Shown here piece by piece: positions 6,811-18,373 of a DNA stretch of 64,000 bases (position 1 is its first letter; each line of letters opens with the position of its first letter). The position numbers and the translations under genes are program-made. The stretch covers positions 1-64,000 of the forward strand of contig NZ_BCRS01000008.1 in the NCBI RefSeq assembly GCF_001552715.1, given 5' to 3'. The notes under the pieces were generated by a model that made no database searches, was not told the DNA's origin, and saw nothing but the letters and a program-made list of their open reading frames with translations. Source of the DNA: Mycolicibacterium vaccae NBRC 14118 = CIP 105934 (GTDB lineage: Bacteria; Actinomycetota; Actinomycetes; Mycobacteriales; Mycobacteriaceae).

Positions 6811-7779
6811 ATGACCAATCAGCCATACGACGTGCTCGCCATCGGGCGCAGCGGCGTCGACGTCTACCCCCTCCAGACCGGCGTCGGCCTGGAGGATGTC
6901 GAGACGTTCGGGAAGTTCCTCGGCGGCAGCGCCGCCAACGTCGCCGTCGCCGCGGCCCGGCTGGGTAACCGCTCGGCACTGATCTCCGGCGTCGGCGACG
7001 ACCCGTTCGGCCGGTACGTGCGCGGCGAACTCGCCCGCCTCGACGTCGACAACCGCTACGTCACCACCCACGGCGAGTTCCCGACGCCGGTGACGTTCTG
7101 CGAGATCTTCCCGCCCGACGACTTCCCGCTGTACTTCTACCGCAAGCCCAGCGCCCCCGACCTGCAGATCAGCCCCGACGAGATCGACACCGACGCGGTG
7201 CGGTCGGCCCGGCTGTACTGGTCCACGGTCACCGGACTGTCCGAAGAGCCCAGCCGCAGTGCGCATTTCGCCGCATGGACCGCTCGGGACCGGGCACCGC
7301 TGACCGTGCTGGACCTCGATTACCGGCCGATGTTCTGGGCCACGCCCGCCGCGGCCACCGAGCAGGTGCAGAAGGCGCTGGCCCACGTCACGGTGGTGGT
7401 CGGCAACCGCGAGGAGTGCCAGATCGCGGTCGGCGAATCCAACCCGCACAAGGCGGCCGACGCACTGCTCGATCTCGGTGTGGAGCTGGCGATCGTCAAG
7501 CAGGGTCCGCGCGGAGTGCTCGGCAAGACCCGGCATTCCTCGGTCACCGTGCCGCCCAACGAGGTCGACGTGGTCAACGGCCTGGGCGCCGGAGATGCGT
7601 TCGGCGGCAGCCTCTGTCACGGACTGCTCCGTGGCTGGTCGCTGGAGAAGACGCTGCGTTACGCCAACGCCGCCGGTGCCATCGTGGCCGGCCGGCTCGA
7701 ATGCTCGACCGCCATGCCCACCGTCGCCGAAGTCGCCGCGCTGGCCGAACAGACCGCTGCGGAGGCCGTCAATGTCTGA
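6811..7779 (+). CDS. iolC: 5-dehydro-2-deoxygluconokinase
   Basis: A 322-residue PfkB/ribokinase-family kinase. It has both family signatures: GGSAANVAVAAARLG near residue 40 and NGLGAGDAFGGSLCHG near residue 255, where the Asp of GAGD is the catalytic base. It phosphorylates 5-dehydro-2-deoxy-D-gluconate in myo-inositol breakdown. ATG 6811 is chosen (GTG 6808 is equally possible) behind a GGAG at 6797-6800; an upstream start at 6751 would overlap the promoter. It is the first gene of the iol operon and overlaps the next gene by 8 bases. The assignment rests on the iolB and iolD partners, since PfkB kinases alone are hard to tell apart. Confidence 0.88.
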   Translation: MTNQPYDVLAIGRSGVDVYPLQTGVGLEDVETFGKFLGGSAANVAVAAARLGNRSALISGVGDDPFGRYVRGELARLDVDNRYVTTHGEFPTPVTFCEIFPPDDFPLYFYRKPSAPDLQISPDEIDTDAVRSARLYWSTVTGLSEEPSRSAHFAAWTARDRAPLTVLDLDYRPMFWATPAAATEQVQKALAHVTVVVGNREECQIAVGESNPHKAADALLDLGVELAIVKQGPRGVLGKTRHSSVTVPPNEVDVVNGLGAGDAFGGSLCHGLLRGWSLEKTLRYANAAGAIVAGRLECSTAMPTVAEVAALAEQTAAEAVNV

Positions 7780-8656
7780 TACCGCCGTCTGCACCGACTA
7801 CGCCTCGATCACCGACGTCAGGGCCGGCGATCCCGGTGCGGTCGCACGGGCGTGGGCCCAGCGCACCACCCGACCGACGTTGCGCGGCAACGGAAGACTG
7901 ATGATCGTCGCCGCCGACCACCCGGCTCGCGGTGCGCTCTCGGTGGGTTCGCGACCGACCGCGATGAACAGTCGCATCGACCTGCTCGACCGGCTGCGCG
8001 CCGCTCTCGCCGATCCCGGGGTCGACGGCGTGCTGGCCACCGCGGACATCCTCGACGACCTGGTGCTGCTGGGCGCGCTCGAGGACAAGGTGGTGTTCTC
8101 GTCGTTCAACCGCGGCGGACTGGCCGGCGCGTCGTTCGAGCTCGACGACCGCATGACGGGGGCCACCGCGGCCTCGACCGCCGCGGCGCGGATGAACGGC
8201 GGAAAGATGCTGTGCCGCATCGATCTCGACGACCCGGGCACCGTCGCCACGATGGCCTCCTGCGCCCAGGCGGTCGACGAGCTGGCCGCCCATGGACTGA
8301 TCGCGATGCTGGAGCCGTTCATGTCCACCCGGGTGAACGGCAAGGTCCGCAACGACCTGTCCCCCGACGCGGTGATCAAGTCGGTGCACATCGGCCAGGG
8401 GCTGGGCTCCACCTCGGCGTACACCTGGATGAAGCTGCCCGTGGTGCCCGAGATGGACCGGGTCATGGAATCCACCACGATGCCGACGCTGCTGCTCGGC
8501 GGTGACCCCACCGACCCCGAAGAGGCGTTCGCCAGCTGGGAGAAGGCCCTGTCGCTGCCGTCGGTGCGCGGCCTGATCGTCGGCCGCACCCTGCTCTATC
8601 CACCGGACGACGACGTCAGCTCGGCCGTCGCGACCGCGGTGGCGATGGTCCGATGA
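7772..8656 (+). CDS. DeoC/LacD-like (beta/alpha)8 aldolase of the inositol pathway (Cgl0159 type)
   Basis: A 294-residue TIM-barrel protein that I recognise as the type called Cgl0159-family in actinobacteria. After a variable N-terminus come RLMIVAADHPARGAL, a DGVLATADILDDL segment, KMLCRIDLDDPGTV and a C-terminal GLIVGRTLLYP phosphate-site-like loop. In a canonical iol pathway the next step is cleavage of 2-deoxy-5-keto-gluconate 6-phosphate to dihydroxyacetone phosphate and malonate semialdehyde (IolJ). No IolJ-type class II aldolase is present, so this gene is the likely replacement; that is an inference from position. It overlaps iolC by 8 bases and iolB by 4. Confidence 0.8.
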   Translation: MSDTAVCTDYASITDVRAGDPGAVARAWAQRTTRPTLRGNGRLMIVAADHPARGALSVGSRPTAMNSRIDLLDRLRAALADPGVDGVLATADILDDLVLLGALEDKVVFSSFNRGGLAGASFELDDRMTGATAASTAAARMNGGKMLCRIDLDDPGTVATMASCAQAVDELAAHGLIAMLEPFMSTRVNGKVRNDLSPDAVIKSVHIGQGLGSTSAYTWMKLPVVPEMDRVMESTTMPTLLLGGDPTDPEEAFASWEKALSLPSVRGLIVGRTLLYPPDDDVSSAVATAVAMVR

Positions 8657-9552
8657 GGTCCAAGCTCTATATCCCCGCGGGCAGCGCCGACGCCCCGTTC
8701 GCCGTCGCGATCACCCCCGAGGACGCCGGCTGGGCCGAATCCTCCCTGCACGTCGTCGACCTCAGCTCGGACGCCGCCGCCGGCTCCGTGTCGCTGACCA
8801 CCGGCGACAACGAGGTGATGATCCTGCCGCTGGCCGGCGGCGGCAGCGTCGAGTGCGACGGCCGGTCATTCGAGTTGTCACCGCGCGCCTCGGTGTTCGA
8901 CGGGCCCGCCGACATGGTGTACCTGGGCATCGGCCAGGACTACACGCTGTCGGGCCACGGCAGGATCGCGATCTGCGGTGCCCGCGCGAAGACGTCGTTC
9001 CCGAACCGCCGGGTGGCCGCGGCCGACGTGGCCGTCGAACTGCGCGGCGCGGGCAACTGCAGCCGTCAGGTGCACAACTTCGGCACGGCCACGGCTTTCG
9101 AGGCGGACTCGCTGATCGCGTGCGAGGTGATCACCCCGGGCGGCAACTGGTCGAGCTATCCGGCGCACAAGCACGACGAGAACACCGACGTCGAGACCCA
9201 GCTCGAAGAGATCTACTACTTCGAGATCGACGACAGCCCCGCCGGCACCAGAGGATTCGGCTACCACCGCGTCTACGGCACCCCCGAGCGCCCGATCGAG
9301 GTGCTCGAGGAGGTCCGCTCCGGTGATGTGGTGCTGGTCCCCCACGGCTATCACGGCCCGTCGATCGCGGCGCCGGGCCACCACATGTACTACCTGAACG
9401 TGATGGCCGGCTCGGGGCCGACCCGAGCCTGGCTCATCTGTGACGATCCCGCCCACACCTGGCTGCGCGGCAGCTGGGAGCACCAGGAGATCGACCCCCG
9501 CCTTCCGTTCAGGGCCTTTTCCGTGCCGGACTCTGCCCCCGAAGGAGAATGA
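8653..9552 (+). CDS. iolB: 5-deoxy-glucuronate isomerase
   Basis: A 299-residue bicupin-fold isomerase converting 5-deoxy-glucuronate to 5-dehydro-2-deoxygluconate, the substrate of IolC. The C-terminal cupin shows the metal-binding pattern YPAHKHDENTDVETQLEEIYY, and a later VPHGYHGPSIAAPGHHMYYLN segment, both typical of IolB. It starts in an ATGA overlap with the aldolase gene and ends in another with iolD, indicating translational coupling through the operon. Length and motifs are as expected for the family. Confidence 0.95.
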   Translation: MRSKLYIPAGSADAPFAVAITPEDAGWAESSLHVVDLSSDAAAGSVSLTTGDNEVMILPLAGGGSVECDGRSFELSPRASVFDGPADMVYLGIGQDYTLSGHGRIAICGARAKTSFPNRRVAAADVAVELRGAGNCSRQVHNFGTATAFEADSLIACEVITPGGNWSSYPAHKHDENTDVETQLEEIYYFEIDDSPAGTRGFGYHRVYGTPERPIEVLEEVRSGDVVLVPHGYHGPSIAAPGHHMYYLNVMAGSGPTRAWLICDDPAHTWLRGSWEHQEIDPRLPFRAFSVPDSAPEGE

Positions 9553-11504
9553 CCGTGGTTTCCACCGCGCCGAAGTCCACCGAGAAGTTCGTCGACACCG
9601 AGCCGACGGTGCGGCTCACCGTCGCGCAGGCCACCGTGCGCTTCCTGGCCAACCAGTACGTCGAACACGACGGCGAGCGGCACAAGTTCTTCGCCGGCTG
9701 CCTCGGGATCTTCGGCCACGGCAACGTCGCCGGTATCGGCCAGGCGCTGCTGCAGGACGAGGTGGAAGCCTACGAGGCCGGCGTGGAGCCCGGTCTGAGA
9801 TACGTGCTGGGCCGCAACGAGCAGGCGATGGTGCACACCGCGGTGGCCTACGCCCGGCAGCGGGACCGCACCCAGGCCTGGGCGGTGACCGCCAGCGTCG
9901 GCCCCGGTTCGACCAACATGCTGACCGGTGCGGCGCTGGCGACGATCAACCGTCTACCGGTGTTGCTACTTCCCGCAGATACTTTCGCGACGCGGGTAAG
10001 TTCGCCGGTGCTGCAGGAGCTGGAACTTCCGTCGTCCGGCGACGTCACCGTCAACGATGCGTTCAAGCCGCTGTCGCGCTACTTCGACCGGGTGTGGCGG
10101 CCCGAGCAGCTGCCCGCGGCGCTGCTGGGGGCGATGCGGGTGCTGACCGATCCCGCCGAGACCGGCGCGGCGACGGTGGCCCTGCCCCAGGATGTACAGG
10201 CCGAGGCGTTCGACTGGCCGGTGTCACTGTTCGCCGAGCGCACCTGGCACATCGCCCGGCCGCTGCCGGAGCGCGCGGTGATCGCCAAGGCCGCCGATGT
10301 GATCCGGTCGGCGTGCAAGCCGTTGATCGTCGCCGGTGGCGGAGTGATCTACTCCGGCGCCACCGAGGCCCTCGCCGCGCTGGCCGCTCGGACCGGCACC
10401 CCGGTGTGCGAGAGCCAGGCCGGTAAGGGTTCGCTGCTGCACGACGACCCCCGCTCTGTCGGCGCGGTCGGTTCCACCGGCACCACCGCCGCCAACGCGC
10501 TGGCCGCCGATGCCGACGTCATCATCGGAATCGGCACCCGCTACAGCGATTTCACCTCCGCCTCACGCACCGCGTTCAACAACCCCGACGTCCGGTTCGT
10601 CAACATCAACGTGGCGTCGCTGGACTCGGTCAAACAGGGCGGCATCAGTGTGGTCGCCGACGCCCGGGAGGCGCTGGAGGCGCTCACCGACCTGCTGCAC
10701 GACTACTCCGTCAGCGACGAATACCGCAGCCGGGTACAGGAACTCAGGACCGAGTGGAACGACACCGTGTCCGAGGTGTACCGCACCGAGGACGGCACGG
10801 CGCTGAACCAGAACCAGGTGATCGGCTTGGTCAACACGTTGTCGGACCCCCGCGACGTCGTGGTGTGCGCGGCCGGTTCGATGCCCGGCGATCTGCACAA
10901 GCTGTGGCGGATGCGTGACCGCAAGGGCTACCACGTCGAGTACGGGTTCTCCTGCATGGGTTACGAGATCGCCGGCGGTATCGGCGTGCGGATGGCCGCC
11001 CCCGACCGCGACGTGTTCATCATGGTCGGCGACGGCTCCTACCTGATGATGGCCACCGAGCTGGTGACCGCTGTCCAGGAAGGCGTCAAAGTCATCCCGG
11101 TGTTGGTGCAGAACCACGGCTTCGCCTCGATCGGCGGCCTGTCGGATTCGGTCGGCTCCCAACGGTTCGGGACCAGTTACCGGTATCGCGGCAGGGACGG
11201 CCGGCTCGACGGCGACAAGCTGCCCGTCGATCTGGCGGCCAACGCGGCCAGCCTGGGCGCCGACGTCATCCGGGTCACCACCGCCGCCGAGTTCAGGGAC
11301 GCCGTCAAGGTCGCCAAGGCCAGTGACCGCACCACGGTCATCCACGTCGAGACGGATCCGATGATCTTCGCGCCGGACAGCCAGTCCTGGTGGGACGTCC
11401 CGGTCAGTGAGGTGTCGACGCTGGAGTCGACGCAGCAGGCCTATCAGCGGTATGCGGACTGGAAGAAAGTCCAACGGCCGCTGGTCAATCCGTCGGATCG
11501 CTGA
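9549..11504 (+). CDS. iolD: 3D-(3,5/4)-trihydroxycyclohexane-1,2-dione acylhydrolase (THcHDO hydrolase)
   Basis: A 651-residue thiamine-diphosphate enzyme that opens the cyclitol ring to 5-deoxy-glucuronate. The N-terminal ThDP domain has GRNEQAMVHTAVAYARQ with the glutamate-region helix and TASVGPGSTNMLTGAA. A central domain follows, and the C-terminal cofactor-binding motif runs from GDGSYLMMATELV to VQNHGFASIGGL (the GDG...N pattern), then an IolD-typical SVGSQRFGTSYRYR. ATG 9549 overlaps the iolB stop. It is the operon's most diagnostic member and fixes the pathway as inositol-type. Confidence 0.95.
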   Translation: MTVVSTAPKSTEKFVDTEPTVRLTVAQATVRFLANQYVEHDGERHKFFAGCLGIFGHGNVAGIGQALLQDEVEAYEAGVEPGLRYVLGRNEQAMVHTAVAYARQRDRTQAWAVTASVGPGSTNMLTGAALATINRLPVLLLPADTFATRVSSPVLQELELPSSGDVTVNDAFKPLSRYFDRVWRPEQLPAALLGAMRVLTDPAETGAATVALPQDVQAEAFDWPVSLFAERTWHIARPLPERAVIAKAADVIRSACKPLIVAGGGVIYSGATEALAALAARTGTPVCESQAGKGSLLHDDPRSVGAVGSTGTTAANALAADADVIIGIGTRYSDFTSASRTAFNNPDVRFVNINVASLDSVKQGGISVVADAREALEALTDLLHDYSVSDEYRSRVQELRTEWNDTVSEVYRTEDGTALNQNQVIGLVNTLSDPRDVVVCAAGSMPGDLHKLWRMRDRKGYHVEYGFSCMGYEIAGGIGVRMAAPDRDVFIMVGDGSYLMMATELVTAVQEGVKVIPVLVQNHGFASIGGLSDSVGSQRFGTSYRYRGRDGRLDGDKLPVDLAANAASLGADVIRVTTAAEFRDAVKVAKASDRTTVIHVETDPMIFAPDSQSWWDVPVSEVSTLESTQQAYQRYADWKKVQRPLVNPSDR

Positions 11505-11517
11505 GAAATCGGGCGAA

Positions 11518-12534
11518 ATGTCTGAACTACGTGTGGCCGTGCTCGGTGTCGGGGTGATGGGCGCCGACCACGTCGCCCGGATCACCTCCCGGATCTCCGG
11601 GGCGCGGGTGTCGGTGGTCAACGACTACGTCACCGAGAAGGCCGAGCAGATCGCGTCGGGCATCGACGGCTGCCGCGCGGTGGCCGACCCGCTCGACGCG
11701 ATCGCCGACCCGGAGGTCGACGCGGTGCTGCTCGCCACGCCCGGCACGACACACGAGAAGCAGCTGCTGGCCTGCCTGGATCACGGCAAGCCGGTCATGT
11801 GCGAGAAGCCTCTCACCACCGATGTCGCCACGTCGCTGGAGATCGTGCGGCGGGAAGCCGAACTCGGCCGCGCGTTGATCCAGGTCGGCTTCATGCGCCG
11901 GTTCGACGAGGAGTACATCCAGCTCAAAGCCCTGCTCGACGGTGGCGAACTGGGACAGCCACTGGTGATGCACTGCGTGCACCGCAACCCCAGCGTGCCG
12001 TCGTACTTCGACAGCTCGCTGATCGTCAAGGACTCGCTGGTGCACGAGGTCGACGTCACCCGCTTCCTGTTCGACGAGGAGATCGCCAGCGTCCAGATCG
12101 TCAAGCCGTCGTCGAATCCCGCTGCGCCAGAGGGGGTCATCGATCCGCAGATCGCGATCCTGCGCACGGAGTCCGGCCGGCACGTCGACGTCGAACTGTT
12201 CGTCACCACCGGCGTCGCCTACGAGGTCCGCACCGAGGTGGTCGGTGAGCGCGGCAGCGCGATGATCGGCCTGGACGTCGGGCTGATCCGCAGATCCGCG
12301 CCGGGAACCTGGGGCGGCCAGATCACGCCAGGGTTCCGGGAGCGGTTCGGCCGCGCCTACGACACCGAGATCCAGCGCTGGGTCGACGCGGTCAGGACCG
12401 GTTCGACGACGGGCGACTACACGGCGGGACCGACCGCATGGGACGGCTACGCCGCGGCCGCGGTGTGCGCCGCAGGCGTCGAGTCACTCGAGACCGGTCT
12501 CCCCGTCGACGTGCAGCTCGCCGCACGGCCCTAG
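11518..12534 (+). CDS. Gfo/Idh/MocA-family dehydrogenase, probable inositol 2-dehydrogenase
   Basis: A 338-residue NAD(P)-dependent oxidoreductase with an N-terminal Rossmann loop (VLGVGVMGADHV), the Gfo/Idh hinge motif CEKPLTT near residue 98 and catalytic-type residues in DSLVHEVDVTRF (Asp and His). Such enzymes oxidise myo-inositol to scyllo-inosose, the entry step of the pathway, but related members act on other cyclitols. It begins 13 bases after iolD and ends the operon. Downstream is a palindromic element that may terminate transcription. Which stereoisomer it oxidises cannot be read from sequence. Confidence 0.88.
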   Translation: MSELRVAVLGVGVMGADHVARITSRISGARVSVVNDYVTEKAEQIASGIDGCRAVADPLDAIADPEVDAVLLATPGTTHEKQLLACLDHGKPVMCEKPLTTDVATSLEIVRREAELGRALIQVGFMRRFDEEYIQLKALLDGGELGQPLVMHCVHRNPSVPSYFDSSLIVKDSLVHEVDVTRFLFDEEIASVQIVKPSSNPAAPEGVIDPQIAILRTESGRHVDVELFVTTGVAYEVRTEVVGERGSAMIGLDVGLIRRSAPGTWGGQITPGFRERFGRAYDTEIQRWVDAVRTGSTTGDYTAGPTAWDGYAAAAVCAAGVESLETGLPVDVQLAARP

Positions 12535-12572
12535 CGTCTCAACCCCCCCCACCCCACCCAGTCCGCCCAGTC

Positions 12573-12634
12573 CGCGAGCGTGCGTGTCTGAAGCCGACAC
12601 GCCGCCCGCGGACCCAACATCACGCACCCTCGCG
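12573..12634. repeat. Palindromic intergenic element, copy A
   Basis: Arms CGCGAGCGTGCGTG (12573-12586) and CACGCACCCTCGCG (12621-12634) pair with one mismatch. The left 31 bases (12574-12604) match 43069-43099 at 27 of 31 positions, so this is one of two copies of an element in the window. It lies between the convergent inositol dehydrogenase and glutamine synthetase genes and could serve as a terminator for both. Confidence 0.75.
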
Positions 12635-12661
12635 ACAGAGGAGCATCCGGACCGGCACCGC

Positions 12662-14839
12662 TCAGAGGATGTACAACATCTCCTGGTAGGTCGGCAGCGG
12701 CCACAGGTCGTCGGCGACCACCGATTCCAACACGTCAGCGGCCTCGCGCACCGCCTCCATCGCCGGCAGTAGCGCCTTCTGCGCGTGCGTGGCTTCATCC
12801 AGCGCGGACTCTGCGGAATGGTCGGACAGCGCCGCCTTGAGCGTGCCGAGCGCGGCGGTGAGTTCCCCGATCGGCGACGAAACCATCTGCAGCAGCGTGG
12901 TATCGGCATCCACACCGGCCGCCTTGAGCGTCGCGACGTTGTGCGCGAGCTCGGTCTGGTACCGAACGGCCGCGGGCAGGATCACCGTGGTGCCCAGCTC
13001 CAACGCCAGCTTCGCCTCGACCGCGATCGTCAACGCGTACTGCTCGAGTCGCACCTCGACGCGGCTGTGCAGTTCACGCTCGCTGAACACGCCGTACTTC
13101 TCGAATACCTCGACGGCTTCAGGCTTGACCAGCTCGGGAATGGCGTCGAGCGTGGTCTTCAGGTTCGGCAGACCACGGGCGGCTGCTTCAATCTGCCAGT
13201 TGTCCGAGTAGCCGTCCCCGTTGAAGACGACCGCCCCGTGCTCGGTGATGATCTCGGTGAGCAACTTCTGCACGGCCTGGTCGAAGTCCTCACCCTCGCC
13301 GACGGCCTTCTCGAGGACCGTGGCCATGTAGTCGAGCGAGTCGGCCATGATCGTGTTCAGGATGATCATCGGCACGTTGATGGTCTGCCCGGATCCTGGC
13401 GCCCGGAACTCGAAACGGTTGCCGGTGAAGGCGAACGGGCTGGTGCGGTTGCGGTCGCCCGGATCGGTCGGCAGCACCGGAAGGGTGTCGCAGCCGATGA
13501 TCATCGCGCCCTTGCCCTTCGACGACGTGGCCGCGCCCTTGGCGATCTGCTCGAAGACGTCGGCCAGTTGGTCGCCGAGGAAGATCGAGATGATCGCGGG
13601 CGGAGCCTCGTTGGCGCCGAGCCGGTGATCGTTGGTGGCCGAGGCCACCGACAGCCGCAGCAGTCCGGCGAACTTGTGTACCGCGCGGATCACCGCGGCG
13701 CAGAACACCAGGAACTGGGCGTTCTCGTGCGGGGTGTCACCGGGCACCAGCAGGCTGCCGAACTGCGCGTTGCCCATCGAGAAGTTGACGTGCTTGCCGG
13801 ACCCGTTGACCCCGGCGAAGGGCTTCTCGTGGAACAGGCACTCCATCCCGTGCTTCTTGGCGATGGTCTTGAAGGTGGTCATGAGTAGCTGCTGATGATC
13901 AGCGGCGATGTTGGCCCGTTCGAACATCGGCGCGATCTCGAACTGTCCGGGAGCGACCTCGTTGTGCCGGGTCTTGGCCGGAATGCCCAGCTTGAACAGT
14001 TCGCGCTCGGTGTCCATCATGAACCCGAGCACCCGCTCGGGGATGGCGCCGAAGTAGTGGTCGTCGAACTCCTGCCCCTTGGGCGGTTTCGAGCCGAACA
14101 GGGTGCGGCCGGCGTTGATCAGATCCGGACGGGCCAGGAAGAAATGCCGATCCACCAGGAAGTACTCCTGCTCCGGACCGCAGAACGACACGATGTGGTC
14201 GAAGTCCTTGTGCCCGAACAGCTTCAGGATTCGCTCCGCTTGCGCGCCCATCGCCTGCTGACTGCGTAGCAGAGGTGTCTTGAAGTCGAGCGCCTCACCG
14301 GTCATCGACACGAACACGGTCGGGATGCACAGCGTGTTGCCGTTCGGGTTCTCCAGGATGTAGGCCGGGCTGGTGACGTCCCAGCCGGTGTACCCGCGCG
14401 CCTCGAACGTGCTGCGCAGTCCGCCCGACGGAAAGCTGGAGGCATCCGGTTCGCCCTGGATCAGCGTCTTGCCTGCGAACTCGGCCAGCGTCTGACCGTC
14501 GGAGACGGGCTCAAGGAAGCTGTCGTGTTTCTCGGCGGTCAGTCCGGTCATCGGGTAGAAGACGTGCGCGTAGTGGGTGGCCCCCCGCGACAGGGCCCAG
14601 TCCTTCATGACCGACGCGACGGAGTCGGCGACGGCCGGATCGAGCTTGGCGCCCTTCTCGATCGTCGCGACGACGGACTTGTAGACCGACTTCGGCAACC
14701 GCAACCGCATCTGCGCCAGGGTGAACACGTTGGCGCCGAAAATCTCGCCAGGCGCCTCGGTGGGGTCGAAGCTGATCGCCGGCGGCACGTACGCCTCGAC
14801 ATTGTTGATTGCCTGCAGACGTACCGCGTTACCGCTCAA
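12662..14839 (-). CDS. glnN: Type III glutamine synthetase
   Basis: A 725-residue GlnN-type glutamine synthetase, far longer than the roughly 470-residue GlnA type. The GS core is recognisable in [46 protein letters not shown] and [16 protein letters not shown]. It makes glutamine from glutamate, ammonia and ATP. The longer reading to 14899 lacks support; TTG at 14839 has an AAGGGA site 5-6 bases upstream and gives the expected [16 protein letters not shown] start. It is an extra glutamine synthetase, since mycobacterial glnA1/glnA2 lie elsewhere. No nitrogen-regulator site was recognised upstream. Confidence 0.93.
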   Translation of the reverse strand: MSGNAVRLQAINNVEAYVPPAISFDPTEAPGEIFGANVFTLAQMRLRLPKSVYKSVVATIEKGAKLDPAVADSVASVMKDWALSRGATHYAHVFYPMTGLTAEKHDSFLEPVSDGQTLAEFAGKTLIQGEPDASSFPSGGLRSTFEARGYTGWDVTSPAYILENPNGNTLCIPTVFVSMTGEALDFKTPLLRSQQAMGAQAERILKLFGHKDFDHIVSFCGPEQEYFLVDRHFFLARPDLINAGRTLFGSKPPKGQEFDDHYFGAIPERVLGFMMDTERELFKLGIPAKTRHNEVAPGQFEIAPMFERANIAADHQQLLMTTFKTIAKKHGMECLFHEKPFAGVNGSGKHVNFSMGNAQFGSLLVPGDTPHENAQFLVFCAAVIRAVHKFAGLLRLSVASATNDHRLGANEAPPAIISIFLGDQLADVFEQIAKGAATSSKGKGAMIIGCDTLPVLPTDPGDRNRTSPFAFTGNRFEFRAPGSGQTINVPMIILNTIMADSLDYMATVLEKAVGEGEDFDQAVQKLLTEIITEHGAVVFNGDGYSDNWQIEAAARGLPNLKTTLDAIPELVKPEAVEVFEKYGVFSERELHSRVEVRLEQYALTIAVEAKLALELGTTVILPAAVRYQTELAHNVATLKAAGVDADTTLLQMVSSPIGELTAALGTLKAALSDHSAESALDEATHAQKALLPAMEAVREAADVLESVVADDLWPLPTYQEMLYIL

Positions 14840-15000
14840 TGGATTCCCTTTGCACTGCGGATGCCCGCTTCGACTGAGCGGACGTGGACCGCCCCACACT
14901 AGGGACGGTGTATGCCGAACTTGTTACGCAAGCGTCAACAGCAGAAACGATTATCGGTCTCGCGGGCGCGCAGACATCTGCGCGTTCAGGGTGCGTCGGA
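14840..15000 (-). other. Intergenic region between LysR and glnN genes, with a hairpin after the LysR stop
   Basis: The minus-strand LysR gene ends at 15001 and glnN starts at 14839. A hairpin lies at 14967-14984 (CGCGCAGA against TCTGCGCG, small loop), placed to stop LysR transcription. The rest must hold the glnN promoter; no clear consensus was seen. A run with lower GC lies at about 14925-14960. Confidence 0.5.
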
Positions 15001-15930
15001 TCAGGAATCGCCGTTCGGCCCGTCCCAGGTCCGGTCGAGTCGGACGCCGAGATCGAGGTCGCCCGCCACGTCGACGAGTGCGGCGGCCACGATCGATGCC
15101 GGGACACGGTCGAGCACCACCAGCCCGATCGCCGGGCGAGGACCGTGCTGGACCATGGGCCGGGCGGCGAACCCGTCGGGCAGCCCCAGCCGGGACAGCC
15201 ACGCAGTGGCCGCGATGGTGGCTCGGCGCGACTGCGTCAGGTGCGCGAACAGCGCGTCGACCGAGTCGGCTTCCACCGCCGGCCGGTAGCTTGCGCCCTC
15301 GGCAGCCATGTTGGCATCGAGGATGCGCCGGTTCCGCATCGTGGTGGTCAGCGCGCACAGCTGCCTGGTGGCGGCGTCCGACCAGCCCACCTCGGCGCAG
15401 TTCATCAACGGGTCGTCGGCCGGGGCGACCAACACGTACCGTTCGCGGTAGAGCTCCACGGAGCGGGTTCCCGGCGGCGCTTCTTCGTCGAGATACGTCA
15501 GCCCGGCGTCGATCTCGAAATCGGCCAGTCGCCTGGCGATCTCCCGCGATGACAGCGCCTCGACCCGAACCGAGGCGGCCGGATTTCGGCTCAGGAACTC
15601 CGCGGTGATGAACGGAGTGGCCGGCACCGCCGTCGGGATTGCGCCGAGGCGGGCGGTGACGGTCAACCGTCCCCTCATCCGCTCGAGGTCGGCGAGCATC
15701 TCGTCGCGTTCGGCGGTGATGCGCTGAGCCCAGGTCACCACCCGCCGTCCCTCATCGGTGAAGCCCTCGAAGCGATGCCCGCGCTGCACGATGACCACGC
15801 CGAGATCGCGCTCCAGCCGACGGATCGCCACCGACAGCGTCGGCTGACTCACGTGGCAGCGCGCCGCAGCCCGCCCGAAGTGGCGCTCGGCGGCAAGTGC
15901 CAGCAGGTAGTCCAGGTGCTGCAACAACAC
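15001..15930 (-). CDS. LysR-family transcriptional regulator
   Basis: A 309-residue LysR-type regulator. The winged helix-turn-helix (residues about 1-60: HLDYLLALAAERHFGRAAAR, VSQPTLSVAIRRLERDLG) precedes the two-lobed co-inducer domain. The GTG at 15930 is preferred because an AAGGGGAG site stands upstream and the first residues VLLQHLDYLL fit the family; the frame continues to 15987 with unlikely sequence. It diverges from the FdhF-type oxidoreductase. An ATAG-N7-CTAT palindrome lies between the two, so it is the likely regulator of the fdhF-fdhD pair. Confidence 0.93.
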   Translation of the reverse strand: MLLQHLDYLLALAAERHFGRAAARCHVSQPTLSVAIRRLERDLGVVIVQRGHRFEGFTDEGRRVVTWAQRITAERDEMLADLERMRGRLTVTARLGAIPTAVPATPFITAEFLSRNPAASVRVEALSSREIARRLADFEIDAGLTYLDEEAPPGTRSVELYRERYVLVAPADDPLMNCAEVGWSDAATRQLCALTTTMRNRRILDANMAAEGASYRPAVEADSVDALFAHLTQSRRATIAATAWLSRLGLPDGFAARPMVQHGPRPAIGLVVLDRVPASIVAAALVDVAGDLDLGVRLDRTWDGPNGDS

Positions 15931-15968
15931 GTCGCTCCCCTTTCCGATCCGGGTCCTCGGCCACATTC

Positions 15969-15985
15969 GATAGTCAGCGTCTATC
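15969..15985. promoter_or_regulatory. LysR-type operator (GATAG-N7-CTATC)
   Basis: Bases 15969-15973 (GATAG) and 15981-15985 (CTATC) form a perfect 5+5 palindrome around TCAGCGT. It contains the T-N11-A core of LysR boxes, with the ATAG-N7-CTAT spacing known from OxyR-type sites. It sits about 39 bases upstream of the lysR start and 76 upstream of the fdhF-type start. Confidence 0.7.
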
Positions 15986-16060
15986 ACTGCATGTGAAATG
16001 CCAAACGCCCCGGCTCCTCATCTGGGCCGGCCGGGATTTTCCGGCGGTTAGATTGGAACG

Positions 16061-18373
<2,313 letters not shown>

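Noticed and set aside
12541..12560. A C-rich run (AACCCCCCCC ACCCC) as a regulatory signal
   Set aside because: It lies between a stop codon and a palindromic element and has no partner; simple homopolymer drift is enough.
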